Positions 7,901 to 16,210 are shown, numbered from the stretch's first letter. The stretch: 23,620 nucleotides of DNA from Ancylobacter novellus (GCA_003241485.1 QFQD01000054.1:1-23620), one strand, 5' to 3'. The notes: generated by a model from the letters alone, not told the origin. Numbers and translations: made by a program.

Positions 7901-7921
7901 ATTGTCCGGACGCACGAGGGA

Positions 7922-9241
7922 TCAGACGGCGACGGAGTGGCGCGTGGTGCCGGCCTGCAGGCGGGCGTCGAGCGCGGCGGCGGCGAGCCGCACGAAGGGC
8001 CGCCCGTCCGGGGTCATCTCGACATGCTGCCCCTCGATGCGCAGCAGGCCATCCTGCACCAGCGTCGCAAGGCGCGGCGCCGCTTCGGCCATGATCGCCG
8101 GGTCGAGATCGACCGCGAGGTCGCACATCAGCCGTTCGATCAGCGCGCCGCGCCGGATGTCATCGCGGGTAAAGGCGATGCCGCGCACGGTCGAGAAATG
8201 GCCCTGGTCGATGGCGCGGATGTACGAGGCGGAATCGGGGGCGTTCTGGGTGAAGCCGCGCGGGAAGCGGCTGATGGCGGAAGCCCCCAGCCCGATCAGC
8301 GCGTCCGCCTGATCGATCGTGTAACCCTGGAAATTGCGGTGCAGGCGGCCCGCCGCGGCCGCGAGCGCCATGGGGTCGTTGGGCCGGGCGAAATGGTCGA
8401 GGCCGATGGCGACATAGCCGCTGGCGACCAGCATTTCGCGCGCCGCCTCCGACTGGTCGAGCCGCTCCGCAGCGCCCGGCAAGGCCTTCTGGTCGATGAG
8501 GCGCTGGTTGGTGCGCACCCACGGCACATGGGCGTAGCCGAACAGAGCAAGGCGCTCGGGCTCCAGAAGCGTGGCCAGCTTGGCGGTGCGGCGCACGTCG
8601 CGCTCGCTCTGGTGCGGCAGACCGTACATCAGGTCGAGATTGATGGCGGAGACACCCGCCTCGCGCACCAGCTTGACCGCCTGCTCCACCGTGCCGAAGG
8701 GCTGAACGCGGCCGATGGCCGACTGCACATGGGCGCTGAAATCCTGCACCCCGAAGCTGACGCGATCCACGCCGATGGCGCCGAGCGCATCGGCCAGCGG
8801 CGCATCGGTCTCGCGCGGGTCGAGTTCGATCGAGTGTTCGATGAGCGGACCGACGTCGAATTCCGTGGCGATCCGGTCGTAAAGCCGCTTCAGCGCCTCC
8901 GGCCCGATGAGGCTCGGCGTGCCGCCGCCCCAGGCAATATGCGTGACCGCCCGTCCGCCGGCGCGGGCGGCGACGAGGTCGATCTCCTTCTCCAGCCGCG
9001 CCACATAGGCCGCCACGGGCGCCGGGCGCCGCGTCGCCTTGGTGGTGCAGCCGCAATAGAAGCAGAGCGAGGGGCAGAACGGGACGTGCAGATAGAGCGA
9101 GAGCGTCGCCTTGCTGTCCAGCTCGGAAAGCCAGGCGGCATGTTGCGCGGGCCCGATGTCGGCGGTGAAGTGGGGCGCCGTCGGGTAGGAGGTGTAGCGC
9201 GGGACCGCGCGTTCTGCATGGAAGAGGGCTGAACTATGCAT
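7922..9241 (-). CDS. hemN: Oxygen-independent coproporphyrinogen III dehydrogenase HemN (radical SAM)
   Basis: This 439-residue enzyme converts coproporphyrinogen III to protoporphyrinogen IX without oxygen, using S-adenosylmethionine and a [4Fe-4S] cluster. The N-terminal signature YTSYPTAPHF is at about 16-25. The radical SAM cysteines are in FCPSLCFYCGC (Cys56, Cys60, Cys63, with the extra Cys65 typical of true HemN). The AWGGGTPS motif and a C-terminal HemN domain (RGIAFTRDDIRRGALIERLMCDL) complete the family picture. The ATG at 9241 fits the family N-terminus; longer upstream frames are unsupported. A FixK-type box lies 35-48 bp upstream, consistent with induction at low oxygen. It is convergent with fixK. 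Confidence 0.95.
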   Translation of the reverse strand: MHSSALFHAERAVPRYTSYPTAPHFTADIGPAQHAAWLSELDSKATLSLYLHVPFCPSLCFYCGCTTKATRRPAPVAAYVARLEKEIDLVAARAGGRAVTHIAWGGGTPSLIGPEALKRLYDRIATEFDVGPLIEHSIELDPRETDAPLADALGAIGVDRVSFGVQDFSAHVQSAIGRVQPFGTVEQAVKLVREAGVSAINLDLMYGLPHQSERDVRRTAKLATLLEPERLALFGYAHVPWVRTNQRLIDQKALPGAAERLDQSEAAREMLVASGYVAIGLDHFARPNDPMALAAAAGRLHRNFQGYTIDQADALIGLGASAISRFPRGFTQNAPDSASYIRAIDQGHFSTVRGIAFTRDDIRRGALIERLMCDLAVDLDPAIMAEAAPRLATLVQDGLLRIEGQHVEMTPDGRPFVRLAAAALDARLQAGTTRHSVAV

Positions 9242-9275
9242 GCGCACTGTTTGACGCGGGCCCGCAATCGTCGCA

Positions 9276-9289
9276 TTGATCCGCCGCAA
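9276..9289. promoter_or_regulatory. FixK-type box between hemN and the AbrB-family gene
   Basis: TTGATCCGCCGCAA has a perfect left half TTGAT and a right half ending GCAA, fitting the relaxed rhizobial FixK2 pattern TTGA-N6-(T/G)CAA. It is centred about 41 nt upstream of the hemN ATG and about 67 nt upstream of the divergent AbrB-family ATG. The core is nearly symmetric, so it could act on either gene or both. hemN is a known FixK-type target in rhizobia, which raises the likelihood. Confidence 0.55.
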
Positions 9290-9349
9290 ATCTACGTGTT
9301 GCACCGCATCTGCGGGGCAGTCCGATTTCCGCCGGTCACATCCCGTCCC

Positions 9350-10471
9350 ATGTCGCTTCCTCCCTCCTTCGCGCGTCGTTTTCCCTCGTTCCGCACGCTG
9401 GGCTGGTGGCTCGCGACGCTGACGCTCGGCGCCCTCGGGGGCGGGCTGTTCGCGTGGCTGGGCATGCCGGCGGGCTGGCTTTCGGGTGCGCTGGTCATCA
9501 CCGCGCTGGCGGCGCTGTGCGGCGCGCCGATCAGCGTGGAGCCGCATCTACGGCTGGGCACCTATATCGTGCTGGGCACGTCGATGGGCTCGGCGATAAC
9601 GCCGGACACGCTCCAGGGCGTCACGACCTGGCCGGTGACGATGGCGGTTCTGCTGCTCTCCGTGCCGATCATGATGATCGTGGTGGTGGCCTATCTCGAA
9701 AAATGCGCCGGCTGGGACCGCCGCAGTGCCTTCTTCGCGGCCGCGCCGGGGGCGCTGTCCACCGTGCTCATCATGGCGGAGAGTTCGGGCGCGGACACAC
9801 GCCGCGTGGTTTTCGGCCAGTCGCTCCGCCTGTTCGTGCTGGTGGCGCTGCTGCCGGCGGCGCTGGGCGGCATGGGGCACCAGCCGGCGGGCGTGCTGCC
9901 GATCAACCCGGTGGTGCCGGACTGGCAGAGCATGGTGCTGTCGCTCGCGGTCGGCATCGGCGGCGCGGCGCTGGCGGAACTGGTGCGCTTTCCCGGCGGC
10001 TCCATGGTCGGGGCGATGCTGGCGAGCGGGCTGGTGCATGGGCTCGGCCTGATCGAGGGCCGGCTGCCGGACTTCTTCCTCATCGCCGGCTTCGTGGTGC
10101 TCGGCGCCAATATGGGCAGCCGCTTTGCCGGTACGCGGGTCGACACGCTGCTGCGCTTCCTGGTCGATGCCACCGCCGCGCTTATGATCGCCATCGCCGT
10201 GGCGGTGCTGTTCGCCTTCATCGGTGCCTGGGCCTCCGGCGAGCCGGTGACCAAGGTGCTGGTCGCCTATGTGCCGGGCGCGCTGGAGGCAATGACCATC
10301 ATGGCCTTCGTGCTCGGGCTCGATCCGGCCTTTGTGGCGGCGCATCACCTGATGCGCTTCGTGGGGCTCGCGCTGCTCATCCCGGTGATCGCGCGCATCT
10401 TCTTCCCGCCGCCGGCGACCGGACAGGCCGCATCACCGGCCGAGATCGACCAGACCGAACCGAAGGACTGA
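9350..10471 (+). CDS. AbrB-family integral membrane protein (PF05145-type), function unknown
   Basis: This 373-residue polytopic protein has two homologous halves of about five hydrophobic segments each, as expected of the AbrB duplication family (often mislabelled ammonia monooxygenase). Repeated motifs are visible: WLGMPAGWLSGALV and GTYIVLGTSMGSAITPDTL in the first half, FPGGSMVGAMLASGLV and AGFVVLGANMGSRFAGTRVDTL in the second, and paired AAAPGALSTVLIMAE and AYVPGALEAMTIMAF. A transporter role is likely from topology, but the substrate is not known. The ATG at 9350 places the first membrane segment at about residue 15; earlier in-frame starts are poorer. It lies between the divergent hemN and the convergent hemA and shares the FixK-type box region with hemN. 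Confidence 0.85.
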   Translation: MSLPPSFARRFPSFRTLGWWLATLTLGALGGGLFAWLGMPAGWLSGALVITALAALCGAPISVEPHLRLGTYIVLGTSMGSAITPDTLQGVTTWPVTMAVLLLSVPIMMIVVVAYLEKCAGWDRRSAFFAAAPGALSTVLIMAESSGADTRRVVFGQSLRLFVLVALLPAALGGMGHQPAGVLPINPVVPDWQSMVLSLAVGIGGAALAELVRFPGGSMVGAMLASGLVHGLGLIEGRLPDFFLIAGFVVLGANMGSRFAGTRVDTLLRFLVDATAALMIAIAVAVLFAFIGAWASGEPVTKVLVAYVPGALEAMTIMAFVLGLDPAFVAAHHLMRFVGLALLIPVIARIFFPPPATGQAASPAEIDQTEPKD

Positions 10472-10490
10472 GCGAGGGTCGGCGGGAAGG

Positions 10491-10506
10491 GGCGGATTAT
10501 TCCGCC
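10491..10506. terminator. Small hairpin between convergent AbrB-family and hemA genes
   Basis: GGCGGA-TTAT-TCCGCC is a perfect 6-bp stem with a 4-nt loop that includes the hemA stop codon. Only 25 bp separate the convergent stops. There is no T-tract on either side, so termination here would be weak or factor-assisted. Confidence 0.4.
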
Positions 10507-11723
10507 GCTTCCGCGCGCTCCACGAAGGTGAGGCCGAGCCGGGCCCACACATCGGTGAGCGCCGCCGCCAGCCGGGCGACCAGCGCGTCATCATGGAACG
10601 GGCCGGGGGTGATGCGCAGCCGCTCCGTGCCGCGCGGCACGGTGGGGTAGTTGATCGGCTGGATGTAGATGCCGTGTTCCGCCAGGAGCATGTCGCTCGC
10701 CGCCTTGCAGGCTTCGGCATCGCCCACCATGACCGGCACGATGTGCGTCTCGGTGACGATCTGCGGCAGGCCCGCACGGTCGAGCGCGGCCTTCACCTTG
10801 GCGACCTGCGCCTGCTGGCGGGCGCGCTCGGCGCCGGAATTCTTGAGGTGCCGCACCGAGGCGGCGGCGGCGGCCGCGACGGCCGGGGGCAGGGCGGTGG
10901 TGAAGATGAAGCCGGGCGCGTAGGAGCGCACCGCGTCGATGATCGCGCGCCGGGCGGTGATGTAGCCGCCGACCACGCCGAACGCCTTGCCCAGCGTGCC
11001 TTCGATCACGTCGACCCGGTGCATGACGCCGTCGCGCTCGGCGACGCCGGCGCCGCGCGGGCCATACATGCCGACCGCATGGACCTCGTCGAGATAGGTC
11101 ATGGCACCGTAGCGCTTGGCGAGGTCGCAGATCGCGCCGATGGGGGCGACATCGCCGTCCATCGAATAGATGCTCTCGAACACGATAAGCTTGGGCCGGT
11201 CGCCGGCCGCCTGCAGCAGCTCTTCGAGATGGGCGAGGTCGTTGTGGCGGAACACCTGCTTGTCGCGGCCCGCCTGGCGCACGCCCTCGATCATCGAATT
11301 GTGGTTCAGCGCATCCGACAGGATGAGGCAGTCCGGAATGAGGCGCGCCAGCGTCGAGATTCCGGTCTGGTTGGAGACATAGCCGGAGGTGAAGACGAGC
11401 GCCGCGTCCTTGCCGTGGAGATCGGCCAGTTCGCTCTCCAGCTCGACGATGGCGTGGCTGTTGCCCGAGATGTTGCGCGTGCCGCCAGCACCGGCGCCGG
11501 CCTGCCGGGCCGTGGCGCACATGGCTTCCACCACGCTCTCATGGCATCCCATGCCGAGATAGTCGTTGGAGCACCAGATGACGATGTCGCGCTCGCCCTG
11601 CGGCGAGTGCCAGACAGCATGCGGAAACCGCGCCGTGTCGCGCTCGATTTCGGCGAAGGTGCGGTAGCGCTGCTCGTTCTTGAGCGTGTCGACAGCGTTC
11701 TGGAAGAAGCTCACATAGTCCAT
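10497..11723 (-). CDS. hemA: 5-aminolevulinate synthase HemA (Shemin pathway)
   Basis: This 408-residue PLP enzyme condenses glycine and succinyl-CoA to 5-aminolevulinate, the first committed step of heme synthesis in alphaproteobacteria. Typical segments are NDYLGMGCH near 53-61, AGAGGTRNISGN at 76-88, FTSGYVSNQ, the DEVHAVGMYGPRGAG motif at 212-226, and the Schiff-base lysine Lys246 in EGTLGKAFGVVGGYI. Length matches the bacterial enzyme (about 405-410 aa). The ATG at 11723 is preceded by GGAG about 9 nt upstream. An in-frame start at 11795 would add an unrelated 24 residues. With fixK and hemN it forms a heme/oxygen neighbourhood, but no convincing FixK box precedes it. Confidence 0.95.
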   Translation of the reverse strand: MDYVSFFQNAVDTLKNEQRYRTFAEIERDTARFPHAVWHSPQGERDIVIWCSNDYLGMGCHESVVEAMCATARQAGAGAGGTRNISGNSHAIVELESELADLHGKDAALVFTSGYVSNQTGISTLARLIPDCLILSDALNHNSMIEGVRQAGRDKQVFRHNDLAHLEELLQAAGDRPKLIVFESIYSMDGDVAPIGAICDLAKRYGAMTYLDEVHAVGMYGPRGAGVAERDGVMHRVDVIEGTLGKAFGVVGGYITARRAIIDAVRSYAPGFIFTTALPPAVAAAAAASVRHLKNSGAERARQQAQVAKVKAALDRAGLPQIVTETHIVPVMVGDAEACKAASDMLLAEHGIYIQPINYPTVPRGTERLRITPGPFHDDALVARLAAALTDVWARLGLTFVERAEAAE

Positions 11724-11849
11724 GGTCACCCACTCCGGCCCCCTAGGCCCGGGGCTCGTTGTCGGCACCATGAACTTTGGAGAAGTTCCGATCAACCCGC
11801 GAAAGCACGGACGCGGCGATCGGGCGCGCCTATCGGAAAGGCAGGCGGC
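11724..11849. promoter_or_regulatory. Spacer upstream of hemA, with short palindrome
   Basis: This 126-bp region lies between the hemA start and the stop of the His-rich gene, which is on the same strand. It contains an inverted repeat AACTT-TGGAG-AAGTT at 11773-11787 that could be a small operator or hairpin for hemA. No FixK box fitting the 14-bp spacing and no clear -35/-10 pair were found. The promoter role is by position. Confidence 0.3.
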
Positions 11850-12350
11850 TCACGTCTCCGCGAGCGTGCGCACCTGCGCCAATGTCAGCGGCACGCTCGC
11901 GCGGCCGTCGAAATAGACGAAGCGCAGCTGCCGCCGCCGCGACGACATGGCCGCCGGGAGCGGATCGTAGCGGAAGCTGCCGCCGCCCAGATGGGGCATC
12001 ACCGAGCCGACATCGGTGGTCTCGCTGGTCTCGACGCGCAGCAGGCTGATGCGGGTGCCTTCCTGCGTCACCGCGTCGAACGGCACCCGCGCGAGGCGCA
12101 GGAAGCTGGTCGGGTCGCTGGCGGTGCTGAAGCTCTCGACGAAGGCCTTTTCCACCAGATCGAGATCAGGCTCGCCAGCGTGGTGGTCGTCTTCCTCGAT
12201 CGGTTCGGGCAGATGCGGGGTCTGCCACTGCGCCGAGCGGCGCGGGCCGTGGCCGTGATTGTGCCCGGCCTGCTCGTGCGGATGGGCATGGCCGTGGGCA
12301 TGGCCGCCGGCGCCATGGTCATGATGATGATGGTCGTGGCCGCGATGCAT
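11850..12350 (-). CDS. His-rich protein downstream of gdmH, candidate nickel-binding accessory protein
   Basis: I do not recognise a named family for this 166-residue protein. Residues 1-34 hold 15 histidines in HDHHHHDHG and alternating GHAHGHAHPH patterns, with three more at 46 and 56-57. Such tracts bind Ni, Co or Zn in HypB, UreE and some metal transporters. Residues about 62-166 form a soluble non-repetitive domain (LDLVEKAFVESF..., LRFVYFDGRASVPLTLAQV). No signal peptide or membrane segment is seen, so it should be cytosolic. The ATG at 12350 opens the His tract; the longer open frame upstream is antisense-like shadow inside gdmH. It follows gdmH by 86 bp on the same strand, probably in the riboswitch-controlled transcript. 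Because guanidine hydrolases need nickel, a Ni storage or insertion role is a reasoned guess. Confidence 0.85.
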   Translation of the reverse strand: MHRGHDHHHHDHGAGGHAHGHAHPHEQAGHNHGHGPRRSAQWQTPHLPEPIEEDDHHAGEPDLDLVEKAFVESFSTASDPTSFLRLARVPFDAVTQEGTRISLLRVETSETTDVGSVMPHLGGGSFRYDPLPAAMSSRRRQLRFVYFDGRASVPLTLAQVRTLAET

Positions 12351-12372
12351 GCTCGCTCTCACTTTGAAAAAC

Positions 12373-12424
12373 GTCGTCCCGGACGCCGCGCCGCCAATGG
12401 GTCGTCGGCCGTCCGGGATGATGG
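12373..12424. repeat. REP-like palindrome in the gdmH / His-rich gene spacer
   Basis: The arms GTCGTCCCGGAC (12373-12384) and GTCCGGGATGAT (12411-12422) can pair almost fully, allowing G-T pairs, and enclose about 26 bp. The arm wording (TCCCGGAC / GTCCGGGATGA) resembles the elements at 16119-16210 and 22355-22418. In RNA it would form a stable hairpin between the two cistrons. Confidence 0.55.
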
Positions 12425-12436
12425 CCTCGTCAGGGG

Positions 12437-13642
12437 CTAGAAGCTCACCGGCTTGTCGATCATGTGCTTGTGGCTGCCGAGCTTGCCATGGGCGACCATG
12501 GAGCCGAGCGCCTCCACCACCACGCGGGTGCCGAACAAGGCGGTGATGTCGGAGGTGTCGTAGGGCGGGGAGACCTCCACCACTTCCAGCCCGCACAAGC
12601 CCTCGGCGGCGACGAGGCCGAGGATCTTCAGCGCCTCGCGCGGCAGGAAGCCGCCCGGCTCGGGCCAGCCCGTGCCGGGCACGAAGCCGCAGTCGATGCT
12701 GTCCACGTCGAACGAGATGTAGACCGCGTCGGCATCCTTCCAGGCGAGTTCGAGCGCGATCTCGGCGGTCTTCTCCAGCCCGATCTTCTCGATGTCGTCG
12801 ATGGTCAGCACGTTGGTGCCGCGCTTCCTCGCTTCCTGCACGCCATAGCGCGGAACCTGCCAGCCGCCGATACCGAGCTGAACGAGGTTCTTCGGCGAGA
12901 CGTTCGGCAGGTTGGTCGCCCAGTACCAGGGCGTGGTGTGCATGCGCTCGTCGAGATCCTTTTCCTGGATGTCGATGTGGCGGTCGAAATGAATGATGCC
13001 GATGCGCTTGGAGGTGCATTCGGCGATGCCGCGCACGCAGGGAAAGCCGATCGAGTGATCGCCGCCCAGCATGACGGGGAGCGCGCCGGACGAGAAGACG
13101 TGGGAGACGCCCTTGGAGATCTGGTCGAAGCTCTTTTCCAGATTCGCCGGAATGGTGAACACGTCGCCGGCGTCGCACAGCGTCATCTGTTCGCGTAGGT
13201 CGATGCCGAGCTCGTAATTATAGGGCGTGTAGAGCGCGGAGATGCGGCGGATGCCCTGCGGCCCGAAGCGGGTGCCGGGGCGATAGGTGGTGCCGCTGTC
13301 GAAAGGGATGCCCATGACGGCGGCATCATATTTGCCGACATCGCGGACATTCTCGACATAAGGCGCCTTGAGGAAGGTGTTGATGCCGGCGAAATGCGGC
13401 AGCTCGCCGCGCGCGAAGGTGGGGATCGACTTGTCGTTGATCGAATCGGCGCCGGGCAGGCCCATGTCGAGCGCCCATTGCTGCTCCTTGCGCCAGCCAT
13501 TCTCGGAGAGGCCTTCCTCGGCCTCCAGGGCCTTCCAGCCCTGCATGTCCTTCACGTTGAAATTGGGGTGGTGACGGCGCAGGCGCTGGGGCTGCGGCGC
13601 GGGGCCGGCGAAACGGGTGGTGCGGATCGGGGTCGGACGCAT
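12437..13642 (-). CDS. gdmH: Guanidine hydrolase GdmH-type ureohydrolase (arginase/agmatinase superfamily)
   Basis: The expected reaction is guanidine plus water to urea plus ammonia in a Ni-dependent binuclear site in the cytosol. The 401-residue protein has the superfamily metal ligands: His196 in GGDHS, Asp220, His222 and Asp224 in HFDRHID, and Asp312 and Asp314 in SFDVDSID. Features that differ from agmatinase and resemble the cyanobacterial guanidine hydrolase as I recall it are the roughly 95-residue N-terminal extension, the HFDRH variant of HFDAH, DLDERMHTTPW, LVQLGIGGWQVPR and GFVPGTGWPEPGG. A guanidine-I riboswitch lies in the leader, which independently points to guanidine. The ATG at 13642 has AGGAG about 9 nt upstream. 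An older-style annotation would be agmatinase. No HypA/HypB-like nickel genes are in the window. Confidence 0.88.
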   Translation of the reverse strand: MRPTPIRTTRFAGPAPQPQRLRRHHPNFNVKDMQGWKALEAEEGLSENGWRKEQQWALDMGLPGADSINDKSIPTFARGELPHFAGINTFLKAPYVENVRDVGKYDAAVMGIPFDSGTTYRPGTRFGPQGIRRISALYTPYNYELGIDLREQMTLCDAGDVFTIPANLEKSFDQISKGVSHVFSSGALPVMLGGDHSIGFPCVRGIAECTSKRIGIIHFDRHIDIQEKDLDERMHTTPWYWATNLPNVSPKNLVQLGIGGWQVPRYGVQEARKRGTNVLTIDDIEKIGLEKTAEIALELAWKDADAVYISFDVDSIDCGFVPGTGWPEPGGFLPREALKILGLVAAEGLCGLEVVEVSPPYDTSDITALFGTRVVVEALGSMVAHGKLGSHKHMIDKPVSF

Positions 13643-13740
13643 CAGGTCTGTCTCCTCGCGTGTCGGAACCTGCGATGCGCTTGTGGGGGGATCCTCTGGC
13701 GGCATGCCGGAGGGTCCACGCCGCAAACGCGTCGCGCGAG

Positions 13741-13848
13741 CCTCCCGGGCTTTTATCCCGCCGTGCACCCGGCGAATGTCTCGCCGCCGGGCTGTCCCTC
13801 TCGGACCAGCCGCGCTTGTGCGAAGCGCCGGAACCCTAGGGACACGCC
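13741..13848 (-). ncRNA. Guanidine-I (ykkC) riboswitch in the gdmH leader
   Basis: Reading the minus strand from 13848 to 13741 gives the ordered conserved blocks of the ykkC class I guanidine aptamer: CCCTAGGGTTCCGG, then GGCTGGTCCGAGAGGGAC, then a variable GC hairpin, then CACGGCGGGATAAAAGC and CCCGGGAGG. All signature blocks are present in the right order and spacing. The aptamer ends 98 nt before the gdmH start. No hairpin with a U-tract is seen between aptamer and gene, so control may be translational. CTCGCG directly after the aptamer (13740-13735) is complementary to CGCGAG overlapping the Shine-Dalgarno region (13660-13655). Confidence 0.95.
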
Positions 13849-13856
13849 AAACTAGA

Positions 13857-13882
13857 CGGGCTTCCGGCAGACCGGAAGCCCG
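13857..13882 (-). terminator. Strong hairpin after upp, upstream of the riboswitch
   Basis: A perfect 11-bp inverted repeat CGGGCTTCCGG / CCGGAAGCCCG with a 4-nt loop sits between upp and the riboswitch. On the minus strand it is followed by TCTAGTTT, a poor U-tract. A second hairpin (GCCGAAA-G-TTTCGGC, about 13908-13924) lies closer to the upp stop. Together they probably end upp transcripts and isolate the riboswitch, though readthrough cannot be excluded. Confidence 0.6.
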
Positions 13883-13936
13883 GATTCTCGGCAGGCCGCG
13901 CCAAAGCCGCCGAAAGTTTCGGCGCTTCCGGCCGGC

Positions 13937-14617
13937 TTACTTGGTGCCGAAGATGCGGTCGCCGGCATCGCCAATGCCGGGCACGATGTAGCCATGGTCG
14001 TTGAGATGGCTGTCCACGGCGGCGGTGTAGACGGTGACGTCCGGGTGGGCGTCGTGGAAGACCTTCAGCCCTTCCGGCGCGGCGATGAGGCAGACGAACT
14101 TGATGGACTGGCAGCCGGCGGCCTTGACCTGGTCCACCGCCGCCGCCGCCGAATTGCCGGTCGCCAGCATCGGGTCGAGCACGATGGCGGTGCGCTCGGA
14201 AATATCGCGCGGCAGCTTTAGATAATATTCCACCGCCTGCAGCGAGACCGGGTCGCGGTACAGCCCGACATGGCCGACACGCGCCGCCGGGAGGATTTCC
14301 AGCATGCCTTCGAGAATGCCGCCGCCCGCGCGCAGCACGGAAACCAGGCAAAGCTTCTTCCCCGCGAGAATGGGCGCCTGCATGGTGGTGAGCGGCGTCT
14401 CGATCTCGATCAGCTCGGTCGGCATGTCGCGCGTCACCTCATAGGCGAGCAGCATGCTGATCTCGCGCAGCAGCAGCCGGAACTCGTTGGCCGGCGTGCG
14501 CGAGCGGCGCATCAGGGTGAGCTTGTGCTGGATCAGCGGGTGATTGACGACGACCGTGGTCGGCGGCAGTTCGCCTTGCGGGTGATCGGCGGGCGGAGGG
14601 CTAAGAGGAGCATTCAT
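13937..14617 (-). CDS. upp: Uracil phosphoribosyltransferase
   Basis: This enzyme makes UMP from uracil and PRPP. The 226-residue protein has the PRPP-binding loop VLDPMLATGNSA at 147-158, SVLRAGGG at 93-100 and the uracil-binding C-terminus YIVPGIGDAGDRIFGT. It is about 17 residues longer than the usual 208-209 aa because of a proline-rich N-terminus, and the conserved region starts at VVVNHPLIQHKLT near residue 22. No strong ribosome site precedes the ATG at 14617. It is divergent from the URC1-like gene. In yeast the matching enzyme (FUR1/URC6) feeds uracil into the URC catabolic route, so here it may serve catabolism as well as salvage. Confidence 0.95.
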   Translation of the reverse strand: MNAPLSPPPADHPQGELPPTTVVVNHPLIQHKLTLMRRSRTPANEFRLLLREISMLLAYEVTRDMPTELIEIETPLTTMQAPILAGKKLCLVSVLRAGGGILEGMLEILPAARVGHVGLYRDPVSLQAVEYYLKLPRDISERTAIVLDPMLATGNSAAAAVDQVKAAGCQSIKFVCLIAAPEGLKVFHDAHPDVTVYTAAVDSHLNDHGYIVPGIGDAGDRIFGTK

Positions 14618-14651
14618 GATCGGCGGACTCGTTCAAACCCTGTTGCGGACC

Positions 14652-14670
14652 CTGTGAGAGCTTCCCACAG
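14652..14670. promoter_or_regulatory. Candidate operator 1 in the upp / URC1-like divergent spacer
   Basis: CTGTG-N9-CACAG forms a 19-bp imperfect palindrome 35 bp upstream of the upp start. Its position in a 211-bp divergent catabolic spacer makes it a candidate regulator site, but no known regulator consensus was matched. Confidence 0.3.
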
Positions 14671-14702
14671 CGTAGCGGAAAGCGCGATGGTCGATACAAT
14701 TT

Positions 14703-14720
14703 TCGGACCAGCCCGTCCGA
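14703..14720. promoter_or_regulatory. Candidate operator 2 (or small terminator) in the upp / URC1-like spacer
   Basis: TCGGAC-CAGCCC-GTCCGA is a perfect 6-bp-arm palindrome. On the plus strand it is followed by six T residues, so it also looks like a weak intrinsic terminator or attenuator ahead of the URC1-like gene. A possible -10 element TACAAT lies just upstream at 14695-14700 without a recognisable -35. Which role applies cannot be decided from sequence. Confidence 0.35.
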
Positions 14721-14828
14721 TTTTTTCATCCGGCCGCGCGCACCCTCTTGCGGAAGACGCGAAATAGCGCTCACATTCGTTGCTTCCCTGTGAGCCGGCA
14801 CGCCGGCCCGACGCGAAGCGAGCTGTTC

Positions 14829-16097
<1,269 letters not shown>

Positions 16098-16118
16098 GGT
16101 CCGCGCCACCGACGATTC

Positions 16119-16210
16119 GTCATCCCGGACATGGCACCGCCATGGGCCGGGATCGCTCCCCCCAATTCTCATGCGATCCCGGATCGGGCCAGCCGCCCGT
16201 GCGGGATGAC
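16119..16210. repeat. REP-like compound palindrome between the URC1-like and URC4-like genes
   Basis: The outer arms are GTCATCCCGGAC (16119-16130) and GTGCGGGATGAC (16199-16210). The inner arms are CCGGGATCGC (16147-16156) and GCGATCCCGG (16173-16182). The inner segment is nearly the same as that at 22355-22390 (both read GCCGGGATCGCTC...ATGCGATCCCGGAT), showing these are copies of one dispersed element. Confidence 0.75.

Noticed and set aside
9251..9267. TTGACGCGGGCCCGCAA as a FixK box before hemN
   Set aside because: The half-sites are 17 bp overall instead of 14, so spacing is wrong; the neighbouring 9276-9289 site fits.
10593..12440. 615-residue plus-strand open frame across hemA and the His-rich gene
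   Set aside because: It is an antisense shadow; hemA is unambiguous and the frame has no family motifs.
12351..13178. Long open minus-strand frame that would extend the His-rich protein to over 440 residues
   Set aside because: The extension lies entirely inside gdmH in another frame and is Arg/Ala-rich shadow coding; the natural start is the ATG at 12350 opening the His tract.
12437..13642. Agmatinase (putrescine synthesis) as the function of the ureohydrolase
   Set aside because: The guanidine-I riboswitch, long N-terminal extension and HFDRH/DERMHT variants fit guanidine hydrolase better.
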